Shown: positions 18,022-26,645 of the stretch, in pieces
How positions within the stretch are numbered: the first letter of the stretch is position 1
How the letters are laid out: each line of letters opens with the position of its first letter
Source: Bacteroidota bacterium
Lineage (GTDB): Bacteria; Bacteroidota; Bacteroidia; Chitinophagales; Chitinophagaceae
Assembly: GCA_018268035.1 (NCBI GenBank)
Contig: JAFDXI010000120.1
Location: 1-64,000, forward strand
DNA: 64,000 nt
Reading direction: 5' to 3'
The notes under the pieces: model-generated
The model's database searches: none
Told to the model about the DNA's origin: nothing
The model's input: only the letters and a program-made list of their open reading frames with translations
Position numbers and translations under genes: made by a program

Positions 18022-18882
18022 ATGATACAATTACTGGATGGTAAATTATTAGTGGCAATTAATGAAAAGGGCGCAGAATTGCAAACTGTTCAACTCAACG
18101 GGTTGGAATATTTATGGCAGGCAGACACTTCCTTTTGGGCAAAACATTCACCTGTATTATTTCCGATAATTGGTGAGTTGAAAGATGGTGCATTTATGTA
18201 TAATAATAAGGAGTACAAATTATCAAGACATGGCTTTGCAAGAGACAGGATGTTTGTAGCTGAACAGCTTTCACAGAAAGCTGCAATTTTTACTTTGCAA
18301 AGTGATGAAGCCACTTTAATGGTTTATCCTTTCCCATTTATTTTCCAGGTTGAATATGCCTTAACAGCTACAACAGTTGCATGTACGTATCATGTCAAAA
18401 ATATCGGGGAGCATATCATGTATTTTTCTGTAGGCGGACACCCTGCATTTAATGTGCCTTTAAATAAAAATCTGAAGTATAAAGATTATGCTTTGGAATT
18501 TAATGATGATGAAGCTTTGGATCGTTATCTTTTGCATAAAGGATTAACAGGGAATGAAACTGAAAAGATTTTACTTCAAAACAAAACACTGCCATTAGAG
18601 CCTTCACTATTTTATACAGATGCAATTGTATTAAAACATATCAAAAGCAATGAAATAAAATTGTTTTCCAACAATGACGTTCATGGGTTGAAATTCAAAT
18701 TTGATGGCTTTCCATATTTTGGTATTTGGGCTGCTGTAGATGCACCTTTTGTTTGTCTGGAGCCCTGGTGTGGGATTGCAGATAATATTTTTCATGATCA
18801 GCAATTGATACATAAAGAAGGTATCAATAAATTATCCCCTGGCGAACATTGGCAAAGAACTTGGAGTATTGAATTGTTTTGA
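18022..18882 (+). CDS. Aldose 1-epimerase family protein (LacX-like)
   Basis: The 286-residue cytoplasmic protein has the galactose-mutarotase-like beta-sandwich. Family signatures visible are FWAKHSPVLFPIIGEL (about 39-54), SRHGFARD with its His-Arg pair near 72-76, VGGHPAFNVP near 140 with the catalytic-site histidine, and CLEPWCGIAD near 245 with the base glutamate. Members interconvert alpha and beta anomers of hexoses. LacX-type proteins are less well defined than GalM. It lies between redox and GH97 genes and could process sugars released by the latter. Confidence 0.9.
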   Translation: MIQLLDGKLLVAINEKGAELQTVQLNGLEYLWQADTSFWAKHSPVLFPIIGELKDGAFMYNNKEYKLSRHGFARDRMFVAEQLSQKAAIFTLQSDEATLMVYPFPFIFQVEYALTATTVACTYHVKNIGEHIMYFSVGGHPAFNVPLNKNLKYKDYALEFNDDEALDRYLLHKGLTGNETEKILLQNKTLPLEPSLFYTDAIVLKHIKSNEIKLFSNNDVHGLKFKFDGFPYFGIWAAVDAPFVCLEPWCGIADNIFHDQQLIHKEGINKLSPGEHWQRTWSIELF

Positions 18883-19033
18883 TTTTATTTTCTTCAATTC
18901 TACTTTTCTACAAAAATGATGATGATGTAGTCTGATCCCTATGCACATGTAATTTTTGAATTAATAAGATTTATTGATTTAATATTATGCAGATTTGACA
19001 AACAACATACAACGTATATTGCTGTTGGTTTTA

Positions 19034-19135
19034 TTGAATCAATGAAATCAATCAATATTATTTGCATTTAATATTATTCATTGAGTAGAAATAATATTTT
19101 TTCTTTATAAAGTTTACTGAAATTCATTGATTCAA
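19034..19135. promoter_or_regulatory. 13-bp perfect inverted repeat upstream of GH97
   Basis: TTGAATCAATGAA at 19034-19046 and its exact complement TTCATTGATTCAA at 19123-19135 flank a 76-bp AT-rich spacer. The spacer holds a further half-match, TTCATTGA, near 19077. The second arm ends 42 bp before the GH97 start codon. Two operator half-sites that loop the promoter is one reading; a large cruciform or remnant repeat is another. Confidence 0.4.
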
Positions 19136-19177
19136 CATGTGAATGATTGTTGCGGAATATTTTAATAGAAAAAATAG

Positions 19178-21151
19178 ATGAAAAATTCTTTGCTGTTCCT
19201 GATTGTTTGTTTTTCCATCCAGGTAAAAGGGCAAAAACAAATACAATTATTATCACCAGATAAAACAATACGGGTAAATGTATTTGTAAAAGAAAAGCTC
19301 ACATATTCTGTAGATGTGGATAATAAAAACATCATCCATGATGCAGCCATCAATATGCAATTTATCAATGGCCCTGCCTTATCAGACAGGATGGCTATTG
19401 ATTCTGTAAAAACAAAAAGTGTTGATGAGATAATTATTGCACAAATACCGGTGAGCAGGAGACATATCCCTGATGTATATAATGCACTTGAAATCCATTT
19501 TAAAAATAAATTCACAGTTATTTTCCGTGCTTATAATGATGGGATAGCATTTAGGATAAAAACCTGTTTTAAAGATTCAATTACGGTGCGGAATGAAACT
19601 GCAACTTTTCCGTTTACAGATAATGCATTTATATGGGCACCTGTCATTCAAAAAAGAGAAGGGCTGGATATTTTTCATACCAGTTTTGAAGAGACTTATC
19701 CTTATAAAAATCTGGAGAGCATCAGAGATAGCGATTATATGTATTCTCCTGTATTGCTAAACACAACTGATAATATTAAAGTGGCTATTACTGAATCCGA
19801 TCTTGATGATTATCCCGGTATGTTTTTAAAAGGAAATTCATCCAATACTTTAGCCGGTGTATTTGCTCATTATCCTTTGGAAGAAAAAATGACAGAAGAT
19901 GAATATCCGGAAATGGTGGTAACAAAAAGAGCAGATTTTATTGCCAAAACTAATGGTTCAAGAAATTTTCCCTGGCGTATAATATTAATTGCAAGGAAGG
20001 ATAAGGATTTACCGATGAATGACCTCGTATATAGACTTGCTCCTGCTTCAAAAATTGATGATGTTTCCTGGATACATCCAGGCAAATGCACAGATGAATG
20101 GATCATTGATATCAACCTTTTTCATGTTCCGTTTAAAAGCGGGGTTAACACTGATTCCTATAAATATTATATTGATTTTGCCAAACGCTTTGGATTCGAC
20201 AGGATCATGATGGATGCAGGTTGGAGCAACACTAAAAATCTTTTTGATATCAATCCAAGTATCAATATGGATACGATATCTGCTTATGCAAAAAAACAGG
20301 GAATAAAACTTAGTATGTGGACACTCTCCATGACACTCGACAAACAACTTGACTGCGCATTGAAGCAATTTAAAAAATGGGGCGTTGATTTTATCATGAC
20401 AGATTTTATTGACCGCGATGATCAGAAGACAGTCAATTTTTATAAACGTATAACTGAAGCCTGCGCAAAAGCTCATTTGATGATTATGTTTCATGGCGCT
20501 TATCCACCCAAAGGTTTTAACAGGACATATCCGAATAATGTAACACGCGAAGGGGTGTTGGGCAGTGAATACAATGCCTGGAGCGATAAGCCAACTTCAA
20601 CTCACAATTGCATCATTCCATTTACAAGAATGTTGGCAGGCCCGCTGGATTATGAACCGGGCTTGTTGGATAATGCAACACCACAACAGTTCAGGCCTGT
20701 CTGGGGTAAAGTAATGAGTCAGACTACACGATGCCAGCAGCTCGCCATGTTTGTGGTGTATGATGACCCCATGCCGATTTTTTCAGGAAACCCTTCACAA
20801 GGTTATATGGAAACTGAATTTATGGAGTTGTTGGGAAGCATTCCTGCGGGATGGGACACAACGATTATCATGGATGCAAAAGTGGGTAACTATATAATTA
20901 CTGCGAGAAAGAAAAATAATGACTGGTTTATTGCGGGTATGTGTGATTCTTCTGCAAGAGATGTTGAACTGGATCTTTCATTTCTTGATAATAATAATTA
21001 TGCTGCCATTATATGTAAAGACGGCATCAACGCCAATAGGAATGCGTTGGATTATGTAATTGAAAAAACATCAGAAAAGAGAAACAGCCGGTTACATATT
21101 CATCTTGCTCCCAATGGTGGTTTCCTCATAAAGCTTATAAAACAACCATAA
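19178..21151 (+). CDS. Secreted GH97 glycosidase
   Basis: The 657-residue protein has a signal peptide (VCFSIQVKGQ). A N-terminal beta-supersandwich (about 20-280, LLSPDKTIRVNV) is followed by a (beta/alpha)8 barrel (about 290-560) and a small C-terminal beta domain. GH97 motifs are clear: FGFDRIMMDAGWS near 345, WGVDFIMTDFIDRDDQ near 405, and TREGVLGSEYNAWS near 460. The family holds inverting alpha-glucosidases (SusB type, catalytic glutamates) and retaining alpha-galactosidase types with an aspartate nucleophile. The aspartate in MTDF is a candidate nucleophile, which would favour the retaining group, but I cannot align it here. It acts in the periplasm, and no starch-utilisation genes adjoin it. 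Confidence 0.92.
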   Translation: MKNSLLFLIVCFSIQVKGQKQIQLLSPDKTIRVNVFVKEKLTYSVDVDNKNIIHDAAINMQFINGPALSDRMAIDSVKTKSVDEIIIAQIPVSRRHIPDVYNALEIHFKNKFTVIFRAYNDGIAFRIKTCFKDSITVRNETATFPFTDNAFIWAPVIQKREGLDIFHTSFEETYPYKNLESIRDSDYMYSPVLLNTTDNIKVAITESDLDDYPGMFLKGNSSNTLAGVFAHYPLEEKMTEDEYPEMVVTKRADFIAKTNGSRNFPWRIILIARKDKDLPMNDLVYRLAPASKIDDVSWIHPGKCTDEWIIDINLFHVPFKSGVNTDSYKYYIDFAKRFGFDRIMMDAGWSNTKNLFDINPSINMDTISAYAKKQGIKLSMWTLSMTLDKQLDCALKQFKKWGVDFIMTDFIDRDDQKTVNFYKRITEACAKAHLMIMFHGAYPPKGFNRTYPNNVTREGVLGSEYNAWSDKPTSTHNCIIPFTRMLAGPLDYEPGLLDNATPQQFRPVWGKVMSQTTRCQQLAMFVVYDDPMPIFSGNPSQGYMETEFMELLGSIPAGWDTTIIMDAKVGNYIITARKKNNDWFIAGMCDSSARDVELDLSFLDNNNYAAIICKDGINANRNALDYVIEKTSEKRNSRLHIHLAPNGGFLIKLIKQP

Positions 21152-21206
21152 TTTCATTCAATATTTAAAATGATGTTCGTTAATTTGCCTGTATTAAAAT
21201 ACTACA

Positions 21207-22376
21207 ATGGCAAAACCTTCAGGAAACATTTTGATTATTGATGATGAACGTGCAATAAGGAAAACACTGAATGAAATACTTTCTTATGAAGGTTTTAAAA
21301 TAGATGAAGCAACCGATGGTGAAGAAGGGCTGAAAATGTTCAGCGATAAAACTTATGATGTGGTGTTGTGTGATATTAAAATGCCAAAAGTTGATGGCAT
21401 AGAGTTTCTCACAAAAGCAGGCGAAATAAACAGTGATGTGCCGGTAATAATGATCAGTGGGCATGGTACAATTGAGACTGCTGTTGATGCTGTAAAAAAA
21501 GGCGCTTATGATTATGTAGCCAAACCACCAGACCTGAACCGTTTATTAATCACTATCCGTAATGCTTTAGATAAAAACACACTGAGCACTGAAACAAAAA
21601 CTTTACGCAGGAAAGTAAACAGGGTGGAAGAAATGATTGGTGACAGTGAGCCGATGAAAAAAATAAAAGAGACTATCGAAAAAGTTGCGCCGACTGATGC
21701 AAGGGTTTTAATAACTGGTGAAAATGGTGTGGGAAAAGAATTGGTAGCAAGATGGCTGCATGCTAAAAGTAAACGGGTTGATCAGTCTTTGGTTGAAGTG
21801 AACTGTGCTGCCATACCTTCTGAGTTGATCGAAAGTGAATTGTTTGGGCATGAGAAAGGGTCGTTCACTTCGGCAATCAAACAACGTATCGGAAAATTTG
21901 AACTGGCCAATAATGGCACATTATTTTTGGATGAAGTAGGTGATATGAGCCTGCCTGCCCAGGCAAAAGTTTTACGTGCATTGCAGGAAGGTAAGATAAC
22001 AAGAGTGGGTGGCGATAAGGAAATCAATGTGGACGTAAGAGTAATTGCTGCAACCAATAAAAACCTTTTGAAAGAAGTAGCAGATAAAAGTTTCCGAATA
22101 GATTTATACCATCGTTTAAATGTTATTCTCATTCATGTGCCTTCTCTCAATGATCGTAAAACAGATATACCTCTTTTGATTGATAAATTTCTGAAAGATA
22201 TTGCTGAAGATTATGGTCAGGCAAGAAAAGAGATAGACAAGAAAGCAATTGAAGCTTTGCAAAACCACAATTGGTCAGGCAATATCCGTGAGTTGCGCAA
22301 TGTGGTAGAAAGGTTAGTAATACTTTCAGGAAAAGTGATTACAGAAAGTGATGTAACAAGTTATGTTTTGATTTGA
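21207..22376 (+). CDS. NtrC-type response regulator lacking the DNA-binding domain
   Basis: The receiver domain spans about 7-122, with phospho-acceptor Asp56 in VVLCDIKMP, the acidic pair D12-D13 and Lys106. An AAA+ sigma-54-activation domain follows, about 144-370: Walker A GENGVGKE at 171-178, Walker B GTLFLDEVGD near 237-246, and the sensor region ATNKNLL. The sigma-54 contact loop GAFTGA is replaced by GSFTSA at 218-223. The protein stops at residue 389, just after the AAA lid, with no Fis-type HTH. It may act on other regulators or without DNA contact of its own. The stop overlaps the miaA start by one base (TGATG), so the two are translationally coupled. Confidence 0.9.
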   Translation: MAKPSGNILIIDDERAIRKTLNEILSYEGFKIDEATDGEEGLKMFSDKTYDVVLCDIKMPKVDGIEFLTKAGEINSDVPVIMISGHGTIETAVDAVKKGAYDYVAKPPDLNRLLITIRNALDKNTLSTETKTLRRKVNRVEEMIGDSEPMKKIKETIEKVAPTDARVLITGENGVGKELVARWLHAKSKRVDQSLVEVNCAAIPSELIESELFGHEKGSFTSAIKQRIGKFELANNGTLFLDEVGDMSLPAQAKVLRALQEGKITRVGGDKEINVDVRVIAATNKNLLKEVADKSFRIDLYHRLNVILIHVPSLNDRKTDIPLLIDKFLKDIAEDYGQARKEIDKKAIEALQNHNWSGNIRELRNVVERLVILSGKVITESDVTSYVLI

Positions 22377-23245
22377 TGAAACAAAAGACAGTCATCATTA
22401 TTATGGGAGCAACGGCTTCCGGAAAAACCAAACGTTCAATTCAGCTTGCCAGTCAATATAATACCTCCATCATTTCCGCTGATTCAAGACAATGCTTTAA
22501 AGAATTAAATATCGGTGTTGCCAAACCAACTGCAGAAGAGTTGTCTTCTGTAAAACATTATTTCATCAACTCGCACTCTATTCATGATGTAGTCAATGCA
22601 CAGGTTTTTGAAAACTATGCATTAAATGCCGTTGAAGAAATATTTAAAAAAAACGATGTTGCTGTTATGGCAGGTGGCACAGGCATGTATATCAAAGCTT
22701 TTTGTGAAGGGCTGGATGAAATACCAACAGTTGATGCTGCTTTAAGAGAGCAGATAATACAATCTTATCATGAAAATGGCATTGAGTGGCTGCAAAGTGA
22801 AATACGAAAAAACGATCCTTTGTTTTGGAAACAGGCAGAACAAAAAAACCCACAACGGATGATGCGGGCATTGGAAGTATTAAAAACAACGGGCAAATCA
22901 ATTATAACTTTTCAAAAAAAGAAACAAATTTCCCGACCATTCAACATAAAAAAAATCGGTATCCAATTATCAAAAGAACAATTGCATTTCAACATCAATA
23001 ATCGTGTTGATGAAATGGTCCGGGCTGGTCTGGTTGATGAAGTAAAATCTTTATTACCATACAGGAATTTAAACCCTTTACAAACTGTTGGCTATAGTGA
23101 AATTTTTGAATACCTCGATGGAAAAATAAGCCTGGAGCAAAGCATTGAAAAAATAAAAACCAATACAAGACAATATGCCAAAAGGCAAAGAACCTGGTTT
23201 AAAAAGGATGATGAGATTAATTGGGAAACTGCAAAAAGAAATTAA
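22376..23245 (+). CDS. miaA: tRNA dimethylallyltransferase
   Basis: I use the ATG at 22376, which overlaps the preceding stop, rather than the TTG three bases upstream. The 289-residue enzyme adds a dimethylallyl group to N6 of A37 in tRNAs reading UNN codons. Visible signatures are the P-loop GATASGKTK, ISADSRQCFKELNIGVAKP, the lid and substrate stretch VMAGGTGMYIKA, and QTVGYSEIFEYLDG near the C-terminus, followed by the basic RQYAKRQRTWFKKD tail. It is slightly shorter than E. coli MiaA (316) but complete. Confidence 0.96.
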   Translation: MKQKTVIIIMGATASGKTKRSIQLASQYNTSIISADSRQCFKELNIGVAKPTAEELSSVKHYFINSHSIHDVVNAQVFENYALNAVEEIFKKNDVAVMAGGTGMYIKAFCEGLDEIPTVDAALREQIIQSYHENGIEWLQSEIRKNDPLFWKQAEQKNPQRMMRALEVLKTTGKSIITFQKKKQISRPFNIKKIGIQLSKEQLHFNINNRVDEMVRAGLVDEVKSLLPYRNLNPLQTVGYSEIFEYLDGKISLEQSIEKIKTNTRQYAKRQRTWFKKDDEINWETAKRN

Positions 23246-23414
23246 CAGAAATACTGTTCGTTTAAAGAAGGATTATGTATAACTTATTGAATGATTATAA
23301 GTTGTATTGTTAAGTGTGTAGTAAAAACACATTAAAAAAAATTTTGCAGTTTATAAAGTATTGTTAACTTACACCGTCTTGTATTAATTATTTCTAACCT
23401 TTTTAACAATTCTT

Positions 23415-26400
23415 ATGAGTTTAAAAATCGATTGCAAACCGGTGCGTTTATTAGTGCCGTGTTTATTATTTTTTTTGTTCGGGCTATCAGCAAGCGCCCA
23501 AAAAGTTGTTACTGGTAAGGTAACCAACACAAAAGATAACTCACCAATTGGCTTTGCAACTGTAACTGTTACGGGAACAAATATTGCCACCACTACAAAT
23601 GCGGATGGTGAGTTTACTATTAATTTACCTGCTGGTCAAACCATGTTGACAATAAGTTCTATTGGTTTTACCCCAAAGAGTGTTGATGCATCATCAGGAA
23701 ATGTGAATGTAAAACTTACTGAAACTACATCATCTCTTGATGAAATTGTAGTTACTGGTTATACAGCACAAAAGAAGAAAGACCTAACTGGATCAGTTGC
23801 TGTTGTAAATGTTTCCAATCTTAAGTCTGTTCCTTCAGGCACCACAGAATCCTTATTACAAGGACAGGCTTCAGGAGTAACTGTTATCAACTCTGGTATG
23901 CCGGGAGGAGGTAGTAGTGTTTACATCAGAGGTATTACATCTATTGGTAATGTAGATCCACTTGTAATTATTGATGGTACTCCCGGAAGTTTGCATGATT
24001 TGAATGTTAATGACATTGAATCCATCCAGGTTTTAAAAGATGCTGGTGCAGCCTCTATTTATGGTGTACGTGGTTCAAATGGAGTTATAATTGTTACTAC
24101 CAAGAAAGGGAAACAGGGTAGTGCTAAAGTAACCTATGATATGTATTATGGCAACCAGGTACCTGTTAAGGGTTTTGATTTGGCCAATACCCAGGAATTT
24201 GCCAATGCAGTTTTCAAGACATACGAAAATGACGGTATCCAAATTACTTCTTCTACCAATGCAGGTAAACAATTTGGGACAGGAGCAAATCCTGTTATAC
24301 CAGATTATATTATACCAACCGGTGCGAAAGAAGGCGATCCTGGAACAGACCCTTCTGACTATGTATTAGTAATTGGCTCAGCAACTGGCAATAACCAAAT
24401 TACGAGGGCTGACAAACAGGGTAATAATTGGTATAATGATATCTTTAAAAATGCACCAATTCAAAGCCATACATTATCTGCAAGCGGAGGTAATGACAGA
24501 TCCAGCTATTATTTTTCTGTAGGTTATTTAAATCAAAAAGGTACACTTATCGAGACCTACCTGAAAAGATATTCAACCAGGATTAATACAACATTTAATA
24601 TTAAAGATAAAATACGTGTTGGTGAAAATGCATATTTATTTTATGTAGATAACCCTCAGGTTACCAACCAAAATGAGGGTAATCCTATTTCAATGGCTTA
24701 CCGTATGCCACCGATAATACCTATTTATGATATAATGGGGAATTTTGCAGGTACCCAGGCAATAGGCTTGAGCAATGCACAAAATCCTGTGGCTGATCAG
24801 ATGAGAAGTGCTAACAACAGAGGAAGAGATTGGCAAATGAATGGTAATGTCTTTGCAGAAGTAGATTTCCTGAAACATTTTACTGCAAGGACAAGCTTCG
24901 GAGGTAATATTGATAACTATTATTACTGGAGCTTTAGTCCAACACCTTATAACAATGCTGAAGGCAGCACCTCTGCTAATTCATATAATGAAGGCTCTGG
25001 TTATAACAGTAGTTGGACTTGGACCAATACACTGAATTATAGTAATATTTTTGGGAAACATAATGTAAAAGTCCTGGTGGGTTCAGAAGCTATAAATAAC
25101 TACGGTAGGTATAGCAGCTCCAACAGAGGTAATTACTTCCTGACTGATCCTGATTACTTGGTATTAAATACAGGTGACCCATCTACCCAGTCAAACAGTG
25201 GTAGTGGCTACAGGAGTGCTCTGTTTTCTTTGTTTGCAAGAGGTGATTATTCATTCAATGAAAAATATCTTTTTAGTGCAACAGTACGCCGGGATGGTTC
25301 ATCATTATTTGCACCAGGAAACCAGTATGGTGTTTTCCCATCTTTCTCCGGCGGATGGAGGATTTCACAGGAATCGTTTATGCAGGGCATTTCCTGGTTG
25401 AATGATTTAAAAATTCGTGGAGGTTGGGGTAAATTGGGTTCACTCAGTAATACACCATCAACCAATCAATATACCTTGTTTGCACAAGATGCATATAATT
25501 CTTATTATGGAATAGGTGGTGGGCCAACTTCTTCAACTCTTGGTTTTTATGCCAGTAACCTGGGCAATACAGAGACTACATGGGAAGAAGATATAGTAAC
25601 TAACATTGGTTTGGATGCAACAATATTGAATAATAAATTAGACTTTTCTATTGAATGGTATAAGAAAGCGATTAGTGGTTTATTATTCCAGCAAACTATT
25701 ACTTATTTCGCTGGAGGGGCTTCCGCACCCTATGTGAATTTGGGTAATATTGAAAACCACGGTATAGATGCCTCTGCTACTTATCATGCTAATATAGGTA
25801 AAGACCTGAAATTAGACGTTACCGGCACTTTCACATCTTACAATAATAAAGTAGTTAAATTACCTTTCCAATATGTAGATGAATACAGTGCTGGCTCTAC
25901 CAGGATTGGTGCTTTCTCAAGGTTACAGGAAGGCCATCCCGTTGGAGCATTCTTTGGTTATGAAGTTATAGGTTTATTTCAAAGTGCAGACGACGTATCA
26001 AAATCACCTGAACAAGAAGATGCACAACCCGGGTTTTTTAAATATAAAGATGTTGACCATAATGGCGTAATAGATGATAACGACAGGACATTTTTTGGTA
26101 ATCCTAACCCTGATTTTACTTATGGTTTAACCATTAATGCCAGTTATAAGAATTTTGATTTTTCAGCTTTCTTCTATGGCTCACAGGGTAATGATGTTAT
26201 CAATTATGTAAGGTATTGGACTGATTTTTACCAGGTATTTAATGGTAATGTTAGTAAAGATGCGGTATATAATTCATGGACGCCAAATAACCTCAATGCA
26301 AAAGTGCCTGTACTTTCTCAAAAGGCTGGGTTTAGCAATACAACAGTTTTCAATTCTTATTATTTGGAAAATGGATCATACCTCAGATGTAAGTCATTGG

Positions 26401-26624
26401 TTTTAGGATATACTTTGCCGAAGGGAATAATACAAAAATTTCATATTGATAAATTCAGGTTGTATATTCAGGCAGCTAATCTGTTTACCATTACTAAATA
26501 TACAGGTTTGGATCCCGAATTGCAGGGCGCTGATTTAAACGACAATACAAATTTTGGTATTGACTTAGGTAATTATCCTTCTAACCAGAAACAATTTCTT
26601 GTTGGTGTAAATGTTGCGTTCTAA
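23415..26624 (+). CDS. SusC/RagA-type TonB-dependent outer-membrane transporter
   Basis: The 1069-residue protein has a signal peptide (FGLSASAQK). A CarboxypepD_reg-like beta domain (about 30-105, VVTGKVTNTKDNSPIGFATV) is followed by a TonB-box-like segment (SSLDEIVVTGYTAQKKKDLTG), a plug domain (about 120-225, SVYIRGITSIGNVDPLVIID and SIYGVRGSNGVIIVTTKKG) and a 22-strand barrel to the C-terminus, ending in aromatic residues. With SusD it forms the pedal-bin complex that imports oligosaccharides or peptides, driven by TonB. No sigma/anti-sigma pair or hybrid two-component gene adjoins it, so the inducer is unclear. The downstream susD start is 21 bp away. Confidence 0.96.
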   Translation: MSLKIDCKPVRLLVPCLLFFLFGLSASAQKVVTGKVTNTKDNSPIGFATVTVTGTNIATTTNADGEFTINLPAGQTMLTISSIGFTPKSVDASSGNVNVKLTETTSSLDEIVVTGYTAQKKKDLTGSVAVVNVSNLKSVPSGTTESLLQGQASGVTVINSGMPGGGSSVYIRGITSIGNVDPLVIIDGTPGSLHDLNVNDIESIQVLKDAGAASIYGVRGSNGVIIVTTKKGKQGSAKVTYDMYYGNQVPVKGFDLANTQEFANAVFKTYENDGIQITSSTNAGKQFGTGANPVIPDYIIPTGAKEGDPGTDPSDYVLVIGSATGNNQITRADKQGNNWYNDIFKNAPIQSHTLSASGGNDRSSYYFSVGYLNQKGTLIETYLKRYSTRINTTFNIKDKIRVGENAYLFYVDNPQVTNQNEGNPISMAYRMPPIIPIYDIMGNFAGTQAIGLSNAQNPVADQMRSANNRGRDWQMNGNVFAEVDFLKHFTARTSFGGNIDNYYYWSFSPTPYNNAEGSTSANSYNEGSGYNSSWTWTNTLNYSNIFGKHNVKVLVGSEAINNYGRYSSSNRGNYFLTDPDYLVLNTGDPSTQSNSGSGYRSALFSLFARGDYSFNEKYLFSATVRRDGSSLFAPGNQYGVFPSFSGGWRISQESFMQGISWLNDLKIRGGWGKLGSLSNTPSTNQYTLFAQDAYNSYYGIGGGPTSSTLGFYASNLGNTETTWEEDIVTNIGLDATILNNKLDFSIEWYKKAISGLLFQQTITYFAGGASAPYVNLGNIENHGIDASATYHANIGKDLKLDVTGTFTSYNNKVVKLPFQYVDEYSAGSTRIGAFSRLQEGHPVGAFFGYEVIGLFQSADDVSKSPEQEDAQPGFFKYKDVDHNGVIDDNDRTFFGNPNPDFTYGLTINASYKNFDFSAFFYGSQGNDVINYVRYWTDFYQVFNGNVSKDAVYNSWTPNNLNAKVPVLSQKAGFSNTTVFNSYYLENGSYLRCKSLVLGYTLPKGIIQKFHIDKFRLYIQAANLFTITKYTGLDPELQGADLNDNTNFGIDLGNYPSNQKQFLVGVNVAF

Positions 26625-26645
26625 AATCTTATAAAATAATTATAT

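Noticed and set aside
20048-20494. 148-codon minus-strand frame antisense to GH97
   Set aside because: It mirrors a strongly conserved gene on the other strand, and the Cys/His/Ile-rich product has no domain; a shadow frame.
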